64,000 nt of DNA from Dysidea avara (Eukaryota > Porifera > Demospongiae > Dictyoceratida > Dysideidae): the NCBI RefSeq assembly GCF_963678975.1, contig NC_089274.1:45228075-45292074 (forward strand). Reading direction: 5' to 3'. This document shows, one piece after another, positions 56,701-64,000 of this stretch. The notes beneath the pieces are model-generated. The model searched no databases. It worked only from the letters and a program-made list of their open reading frames with translations, and was not told the origin of the DNA. Every line of letters begins with the position of its first letter. Positions within the stretch are counted from its first letter, which is position 1. The position numbers and the translations under genes are program-made.

Positions 56701-59700
56701 TCATCAGCAAACCTGAAGGAGGAGAAGGTGCAGTAACAATGGACATGGGTTAGCAGGGGTGGAAAATGTCTTAATACGGTGTGCTGCTGAAAAAGGGATT
56801 TGGTTGTAAAATGAAATTGATCCCTATTTCTATTCCTTCTTTCCCTCCACTATCAAACTCTGGAATTCTCAAACAACCCCAGCACACGATTGACTCTAAG
56901 GACATTGACCAAGACTAGCTGGTCTAGCTACAATTATTAATAGATTAAGTATATATAGCTAATTGTAATTTTTTGTTGTTGTGATCTGTGTATCATATAG
57001 TCTCTTTTCAGAGGTCTGCACAGTAATAATATAATAAATTGGTGCCTACTTGCACAAACAAAAATGTACGGACACAAACACACACACAACTCGTACTATA
57101 TTATATAAACTCACATACAAACACACACACACACACCTGGTAACATTCTTGCCGCTACCACTAACACCTTTCTGGTCTAGTCTATGTAAGTTCTCAGCTG
57201 ACAAGTAACCCTGAGACACACATACAGACTTATACAAACAAGCATACAAGCACAGTTAGAACACACAATACAAATGGATTGAGGGACAGGCATATGGACA
57301 GATCATGTAGAAGAATGTACATTTTCAAGACATGCATGTCAGAATAAAGAAATAGATTCTACATATACCGTGTAGTCCTATAAGTATGGTGGTCACCTAT
57401 TTATATATCACAATTGAACTTTTGAAAACTTTATAATTATCGACCTCCCTATAAAACTAGTACATTTACTGACATACATATAGTGGGGACAAATACACAA
57501 ACAGACAGATGCACTCACATTTGCTGGTTGTTTCAAAGGCTCAGGGTCTTCTTCCAACAACTTCAAAGCATCAAGCAGTTCATCATAAGTTGATGATGCA
57601 GGGTGACTGCTCTGATTACTCTCACTACTACAATGAACACATCATCCTATACAATGATCACCATTACTAACCGATCATTAGGGGATATCCCCTTCTCAGC
57701 GTCAGCAGCTGTTGCCGGGGGAGACCGTAACTGGCGTGGCTGAGCATTAGCCTGGAGGACAAAATTAATTAAGTAATACCATATGTCCTTTGAACATATA
57801 ACAATTACCTACATATCAGCTATCCTTAGAGTACTTAGTAACTACTCTACTAAAAACTCAAAATTAACATTCAATTCACCTCAAAAATTTGTTCAACTTC
57901 CTGTGGCAGTGCACTAGGGAAATCCCCATCACCACTGGAAGTTCCTTCATGACCGCCCCGAGATATTGGAGCTACACTAGATGATGTCCTTTGTTTGGAT
58001 GATTTGCTAGCTGGTCGTACTTTCTTACGCTGCACCTTTCCATTACTTTGCAGCACCAGCTGTAGAATAATGATGATGTGGTAAGTAAAATGTGTAGTCA
58101 AGAGAATTGTACTATTGCTTTACAACACCATCACAACATAATGCATTTCAAAAATAATGTGAGGAGAAGCTGGCAACTAGTACTAACTGCCCAAAATAAT
58201 ATGATATAGATATTTATATACTAGATGGCCATGGCTAATTTTTCAAATAGCAAACCACATTTCCACTATTAGATCTGGGTGGTGTTAGATAATTAGCTGG
58301 TAAAAAATATCTAACCCAGCTGTAAGAAGAGTGCAATCTTCTGGTGTGAAGAAAATGTAATTTATGACAATGGTGGCAGTAAAGAAATGGCTGCAATGAT
58401 AAATAATCAAGCCACAAGGCTAGCCTGTGACCAGCTTTGAGCTAGTCATTTTTAAACACATGTATATACAACTAGGTAAAGACTAGAAATAGTCAATATT
58501 TTTAGGTGTCATCTTTATAGTTAATTTGTATGCTGAATCTTCTCTTAGAATATACGACTGCTCTATTAGAGTATCTTGATTTTGCACTTGTAAAACTCAC
58601 TGATTCTGTTCCATTAAAGAACGTTTTTATTTTGATAGTTTTCATGTCTGGTTTGGGTAACAGACATGATGTTCACTTGTAATAATCCTAACCTATCCAT
58701 TGTTTTAGCCAATAATGGCTTCTTGGCAACCACATATGTAGCACAATTTGTATGGTAGAAATTAATGCCAGTACAATACTTGGCTTCATATGCATGACAT
58801 TTTGAAGGACACAAGATACCATATACACAAAAGACGTTTCTTAGCAGACTCTTCTTTCTATTTATTGAGTACAAAAGGAAATTCGACTGTTCTATTAGCT
58901 GAGAATATGTTGGATACCTGCGTGGTATCGTTCTTCTGGCCACATAAGAATAAGAAATACTGCTCTCTAAGAAAGTCACCGTGTAATAAGGTCACCTGTC
59001 TAAACTGACTTATATTCCCCAAAAGTGTCAACTGCGTAAAAAGTAACCACCTGTCTAATGAAGTCAGAACCAAAGATTACCCATAAGTTTCACTGTATAG
59101 GGTTATGTGTGTATACCAGATAGCAAACTATATCACTTCATAAATTATCTCTTCTACTGTATCATGTACCATTTCTTGTTCGGCAATCTTCTTCACCTCT
59201 TGTTTTCTCTCCTCCCTCTTCAACTTAAGACTCTCAATAGCCGCCTGTCTAGCCTTCTGTGCCTTCAAAGCTCTTCTCTTCTGTTGTTCCGTCTCTAATT
59301 GTGACAACTCTCTTGCCTATGAACATATTAAGATACAGGTTAAAGTTAAACATTTTATCCATGCTACAAAATTAAAATACTGAAACAAGTGGCATATGAT
59401 GGAGTAATACCTAGCTATGTGTAAAAGTCTCTAGTCCGGAGGATAGCACTCTGAGGTCCTATTTACAGTATATTAAGTATTGGGCTGTACAACTATGTTT
59501 AATGGTACAAGTTAGTAACTATTTACAGTAACCCACCGTCAATCAAATACATTACATTATTTAATGAATATAAGCTATGGGGTGGGATATCTCTACGAAC
59601 AAGTTTTATGAAAAGTGGAGGATGAAAGGAAACAATTAAAGTGCCATTTCCAAAAACTACATTAGGTTTAATAACAGAATTCACAACCCAAAATTTACCC

Positions 59701-60492
59701 CCAACAAATTTTATTAACCATAACTTACACAGTGTTAAGTAGTTGTTAATTATACACAAATGCCTAAGGATATTTGTAAAGCACTGTGTAATGTAGTTAT
59801 ATCATAGAAACCCTTAATGTTACATACACATTTGCTATTGCTACGCACATGCTTACCTGTGCTTCCACTTTCTCAAGCTCTGCTATTCTGCTCTTGTTCA
59901 AATCTTCCTTCTTTTGTTGTAACAATCCTTGTACCAGTTTATGACTGCTCTTCAACCTGCCAGTCCTTAGCCTCCTATACCACCGCTGTATCTTGACAGC
60001 CGATAATGTACGAATGTATTCCTTATCTTTATTTGTAGTAGCATTTTTATCACCACAGTTAGTGGATTTATTGTCTGGGGTTTGGTGTTCCAGACACTTC
60101 ACTTTACCTTCCTCATTTTCTGATAACAAATTTGGTTCACTCACAGCCACGTCACTACTAACAACTTGAGCTGTTCTCAGGTCGATTCTTGTACTATGCT
60201 TGGAGTCACGTGTGGTGTGCTCACCTGGGCCAGCTAGTCCCGCAGAGGGTCGAGTTGTGTTGGACAATTTTCTCACTGGGAGACTTGCAGAATGTGGCCT
60301 CTTGTTTTTAAAGCTTGTCTTGTCCTTAGAATTCCTCCTGGCAGTAGCGCTGACTACGCTTGGCTCTACTCCAGTGGTAGGGATATTAAGGCGAGGTGGT
60401 AGCCAATTCGCAGCCACCATTGGACGGTGCCTCTCCTTAGCTTTGTGGCCAGTAAATGTTTTGCCAGTTAAAACTAAGTCTTTCCCCTCCAT
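46696..60492 (-). CDS. CEP131: Centrosomal protein CEP131 (AZI1)
   Basis: CEP131 is a centriolar-satellite protein needed for cilium formation. Twenty-two exons run from 60492-59857 to 46767-46696. The others are 59316-59170, 58059-57880, 57751-57672, 57627-57519, 57210-57137, 56712-56656, 56603-56538, 54639-54522, 54042-53917, 53587-53481, 53202-53016, 52383-52256, 52030-51883, 51835-51758, 51531-51457, 49950-49802, 49165-49081, 48680-48526, 47625-47497 and 46881-46821. The protein has about 990 residues (human 1083). An IQ motif lies at about 165-180 (AVKIQRWYRRLRTGR). Other orthologue blocks are ILSFLDEMEK, ETTIQRHLSFIDQ, EMTVKGLEPEIQRLIAKHK, DKYEAELKEVERSER, IVRQEFADR and KRADHLEMLLERQRQE. 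Most of the rest is coiled coil. The eighth exon keeps the frame only with donor GC|GTCAGT at 56538; the better-looking GAG|GTGAGG at 56528 does not. Confidence 0.96.
50047..50262. mobile_element. pogo/Tigger-like short element (about 215 bp)
   Basis: Ends AGTGGAACTTCAATTATC and the inverse of AGTGGAACCTCAGTTATC, with TA at both borders. It carries TGACTGCTCTATTAGAGTA (50112-50130). It is in a CEP131 intron. Similar TIR fragments occur near 5310 and 6540. Confidence 0.75.
50423..51033. mobile_element. hAT-type element interrupted by a second one
   Basis: The outer ends are TAGGGCTGAAAC and (inverted) TTTCAGCCTA, each followed inward by AGTACTCG-type repeats, as in many hAT elements. Inside, a complete 261-bp element lies at 50681-50941. 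The target duplication of the outer element is unclear. Confidence 0.65.
50681..50941. mobile_element. Nested hAT-like element (261 bp)
   Basis: Ends CAGGGATTTTTCTAG and CTAGAAAAATCCCCG (inverted, one mismatch), with exact 8-bp duplications ggtatgac at 50673-50680 and 50942-50949. It contains poly-G and poly-C runs that may fold on each other. Confidence 0.88.
53640..53915. repeat. (CA)n and (ACTC)n microsatellite at a splice donor
   Basis: A mixed array with about 14 ACTC units (53687-53742) and imperfect CA tracts. It reaches to within 2 bp of the donor of the CEP131 exon ending at 53917, whose GTGTGT donor is itself part of the array. Confidence 0.95.
55119..56396. mobile_element. hAT-like element (1278 bp) carrying a nested element
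   Basis: Ends TAGTGTTGTTTTAGT and (inverted) ACTAAAACAACACTA, with exact 8-bp duplications gtttgaac (55111-55118 and 56397-56404). Both flanks inside are built of ACTAAAACTA-type repeats pointing in opposite directions. A second element is nested at 55435-55980. It is in the CEP131 intron between 56538 and 54639. No transposase was seen. Confidence 0.88.
55435..55980. mobile_element. Nested element, same family as 26452-26850 (546 bp)
   Basis: Ends CAGAGGAGGTTGGACA and TGTCCAACCTCCTCTG, exact inverses. The flanking 9-mers aaacattgt and aaaaattgc agree at seven positions, consistent with an aged 9-bp duplication. Confidence 0.8.
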
Positions 60493-60739
60493 CTTCCCTT
60501 CATAACAACCTGTGCGCTCCTACAATCATAGATACGAAACAAATACTAAACGTTTCAAAATTTATTACAAATGTTTAACTAATGCCCACCACCTCACGTG
60601 ATCAAGTAAACAAAGTAAAGAATACGAACTGCTCACGTGCACTTTTTCCCACGAGTTGGAGTGTTCGTAATTGTGGCGCTTTTCGTTCTTTTCCAAACAC
60701 TTTCAATGATTGGTTTCCAGTCAGAACAACTTTATAGAT
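60493..60739. promoter_or_regulatory. Shared divergent promoter, CEP131 / CNOT3
   Basis: 247 bp between opposite start codons, with two CACGTG boxes (60595-60600 and 60634-60639). The promoter role is inferred from arrangement and motif recurrence. Confidence 0.6.
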
Positions 60740-63430
60740 ATGGCAGATAAGAGAAAACTACAAGGTAAAGATGCTGTTTACGTTTCAAAACGTCCTGCTG
60801 GTAAAATTTTATGGAGTTGTATTGTATCACACTGTTATAGCGGAGATAGACAGATGTTTAAAAAAGGTTACAGAAGGTGTAGAAACGTTTGACGACATTT
60901 GGGAAAAGGTTAGAAGTGTAGTTTCTAAATAAAGACCACCCTACTTTTGTTTACGTGTGTATAACACTCGTAACAAGTGTTAAACCGTCCCGATAGGTAC
61001 ATACGGCAGCGAATGCCAATCAGAAAGAAAAATACGAAGCGGATTTGAAGAAAGAAATAAAAAAACTACAGGTTTTAACTTTTGTGTTCTAATTTATGCT
61101 CACCTAACTTTGTTCTGTTTTGTGTTCAATAGAGATTAAGAGACCAAATTAAAACATGGATAGCGTCAAGTGAAATAAAGGATAAATCTCCTTTAGTAGA
61201 GCATAGAAAGTTGATAGAAACAGTACGTTAATTTATTATTAAACTTAGTTTTTACTGTGTATTTATTTGTCCAGCAAATGGAGAAATTCAAGATCGTAGA
61301 AAGAGAAACAAAAACAAAGGCATACTCAAAAGAAGGTACAGGCTTACATTAACTTCATAACATCTGAGTAACAATTTTATTAACATCATAATGATGAAAA
61401 ATTGAAGCATGCTCATTTAGTTGTGATAGTCTCATTACCTTACCAAAATTAAAGCAAAGCCCTTGTACTTAACAGTAAACATTGTCTAGACCTAGTAACA
61501 CTATAAAATGCTGTTTTGTAAGAGAAAAAGCCTATAGTTACCTGCAGGGTTGTTTATAAATTGTCCAGGAGTTTCTTGTTTTGAACAAATGCTGAACAAG
61601 TGTTTTATAAATGGAGTATGCGTGTAGCTAAGGGCCTGCATTAGATACTATACATGTTGAAATATGATAGTTTACTAGTGTATCAAGATAGAGTAATATA
61701 CTTGTCTTTTATGGAAATCACTTGATGTTTATTTTCCTTTCTGCGTTATTACACACATTATCTGCAGGCCTGGGATCAGCTGCTAAAATAGATCCAATAC
61801 AAAGAGAAAGAGATGACATCAGACAATGGTTAACTGATTGTATTGACAGGCTCAGTCAGGAGGTCGAACAATTTGATGCCGAGATTGAATCACTTTATGC
61901 TGGCTCAAAGAAGAGGAAATTAGACAGAGATGTATGAAAAAATGGTGTTATGTACCCTGTGTGTATATGCTGTCTACAATAGTACTGAACTAAACTATTT
62001 TGAATGCAGTCATAATAAATTTAGTTTAAATACCTTCATTAAATCTATTTGTGTGTATTTATATATAAATTGTTTGTGTTTTGCTGCCACAGAAAGCTGA
62101 TCGTGTGGAAGAGCTAACAGAATGGGTGGACAGGCATAAATATCACATTAGACATCTAGAAGTGAGTAGTATACTGGAATTACATTAGAAATGATCGCCA
62201 TGAAATGTTAATACCAGGCCTGAGGCCAACTTGTCCATAGTCCCATATAGTATGCACACATTTAGACCCGTGAGACACCTTGATAATCAATACATTGATA
62301 ATATAATCTGTTTTGTGTCTTTAAGGGTATTGCATCATAAGTAGTTTACATATAAGGTGTAGAGAGTTAAATCAGGCAAATCAGATACCATTAGCCAAAT
62401 TAGCATTTGTTTACCTATTTTTGTTGGTGTTTCCATATCCACATTAGGCGTGAAGCATTGTTGTGATATTTATAGTATATATTTACTAAACTTGTAATCA
62501 TTGCTGTTACTCTATAACTGTGCATGTACCTACTGACATTTGTAGTGATCAAATTGCATAACATCTACGTGGGGCATGACGTACACTTTGATTATTACTG
62601 CAAGAGGCTGAGTTTATATGACACTAATTGCTACACAGTCATACGCTATGCCATGCGATTTGAAAAAAATTCCAATGTCAGTATTCCACTAAGAAATCAT
62701 CGCATGCTCTATAATATGTGTATATATTCCACTAGTCTATTCCATATGTCTGTCCTTTTGACCGGCCATTGGGTGTATGTATAACTCAAAACATGTTGTA
62801 GGATAAAATATTTATCAGACTATTAATTTAGCTATATAACTTATGGTTGTAAATTAAAATGTCCAACTTATTTTAAACCTTTGTTGTGTCATACAGAGGC
62901 TGGTTTTGGTGCTCACCAATTTTTTGACATTCAATGTAACAAGATAAAATGACACTTTATTGTGTAGTATTAGTTGTACATTAATCAACTACACACATGA
63001 TACATACATCAAATTCTTACTACTATGTTTTGTGACATTATAGTAGTATGCCTATAGGCTGACAATTATGTAGCTACTGTGTATGTTTTCTGAGATGTCT
63101 GTAAATTTTATTTGTTCTCTGTGATTCATGCATGCGTACACATACTGCAGCGACACACACTGTCATGCACGCATATTACACTACACATGCACACACTATA
63201 CACACAGTCAATATATAGATGAGTTTGTACGCATTGTCTCAATAATTTATTTTGTGTATTGTAATAGGCCATTTTGCGTAAGCTAGATAACTGTACAATG
63301 GAGCCAGATGAGGTATGGAATGATGACAGAGTGGTAATGTGTACACTACTTATTATGTTGAATAGATCAGAGATATCCAAGAAGATGTCAACTACTATAT
63401 TGATTGTAGTCAGGTGTGTGTGTGTAGTGT

Positions 63431-63471
<41 letters not shown>

Positions 63472-63847
63472 CCTCATCTTATGTATATTATTTCCTCACT
63501 GTAGGAACCAGACTTTACAGAAAATGAATTAATTTACGATGATCTTTGTATTGATGATGGGCCTCCTGGTAAACTACTAACATATGCACCTAGCTAAGCA
63601 AGCACGTACACACACACTAAATGTATGCACACACATTACACATACATACATATATTACTAACTGACACATTTTATTATCTGATACTTCTCTTTCACAGCA
63701 GCCCAAGGAATAGCTCTCTTAACACAGAATGATGATGAGGTATTCAGTGGGCCACCACACAGTCCACCAACATCATCAACTGGTCCTCTATCACCAACTA
63801 CTAATAGTAACAATAAGGCCATCACTCCACTAAAGTCAACATCACAG
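60740..63847 (+). CDS. CNOT3: CCR4-NOT subunit 3, 5' part (continues beyond window)
   Basis: CNOT3 is a scaffold subunit of the CCR4-NOT deadenylase, which shortens poly(A) tails in the cytoplasm. Exons are 60740-60764, 60841-60908, 60997-61071, 61133-61222, 61275-61335, 61768-61931, 62093-62161, 63268-63312, 63366-63413, 63505-63568 and 63699-63847. All are in frame and cover the N-terminal coiled-coil (NOT3-N) domain and the start of the linker. The protein begins [18 protein letters not shown] and contains [40 protein letters not shown] and DDVEYY-like [10 protein letters not shown], nearly identical to animal CNOT3. Exon 8 most likely ends at 63312: this matches family spacing, while the next possible donor adds seven residues. 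The last visible exon is Ser/Pro/Thr-rich. The C-terminal NOT box lies outside the window. Confidence 0.97.
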
Positions 63848-64000
63848 GTACTGTAACTAAGTCGCTAGTGTGCTATGTGTACAGAAACCCTGACATTTAT
63901 TTCTTGTACTGTAAATCTGCTAATGTCTACATGAGTAATCCTTCATGAATTGTGTGATTCAAATCTTTCTTTGACATATTTTCAATGTGAATAATTATGA

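Noticed and set aside
63274..63504. Extension of CNOT3 exon 8 through VWNDDRV
   Set aside because: The shorter exon ending at 63312 gives the family's exact spacing to the next block; the longer form adds seven residues.

Overview
The window is nuclear DNA from an early-branching animal, most likely a demosponge (inference). All recognisable genes are metazoan-type and split by short GT-AG introns, often 50-100 bp. The gene set mixes conserved housekeeping genes (ACTR8, POLR2I, ELAC2, CNOT3) with animal-type genes (RBFOX, SRCR receptor, CEP131, BAR-RhoGAP, an orphan 7-TM receptor). The sequence is AT-rich, compact and crowded with small inverted-repeat DNA transposons. The species cannot be fixed from sequence alone.

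Layout. 620-7112 (-): ACTR8, with its 3' end outside the window. 7189-10262 and 10979-13684 (+): a tandem pair of secreted chlorophyllase-like alpha/beta hydrolases; the second carries about 240 uninterrupted GCT units in an intron. 14087-16640 (-): a small multi-pass membrane protein of unknown family. 16772-21573 (+): POLR2I. 21763-22308 (-): a one-exon single-SRCR membrane protein. 22584-28026 (-): an RBFOX-type splicing regulator. 28123-30354 (+): intronless ELAC2 (long tRNase Z). 30571-46466 (+): an ARHGAP17/44-type BAR-RhoGAP. Its 8-kb intron holds an intronless 7-TM receptor on the other strand (41424-42545) and decayed THAP/DDE transposase pieces. 46696-60492 (-): CEP131/AZI1. 60740-63847 (+): the 5' part of CNOT3, running off the right edge.

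Organisation. Eight of the twelve genes form four head-to-head pairs whose start codons lie 76-247 bp apart: ACTR8/hydrolase A, membrane protein/POLR2I, RBFOX/ELAC2 and CEP131/CNOT3. CACGTG boxes occur in three of these gaps. The genes do not form one pathway. They cover chromatin remodelling, transcription, splicing, tRNA 3' processing, mRNA decay, Rho signalling and centriolar satellites. Introns host the repeats: hAT-like elements with 8-bp target duplications, elements with 9-bp duplications and inverted ends, TA-flanked pogo-like elements, and a very frequent short motif around CTCTAATAGAGCAGTCA. I found no rRNA, tRNA or CRISPR array.
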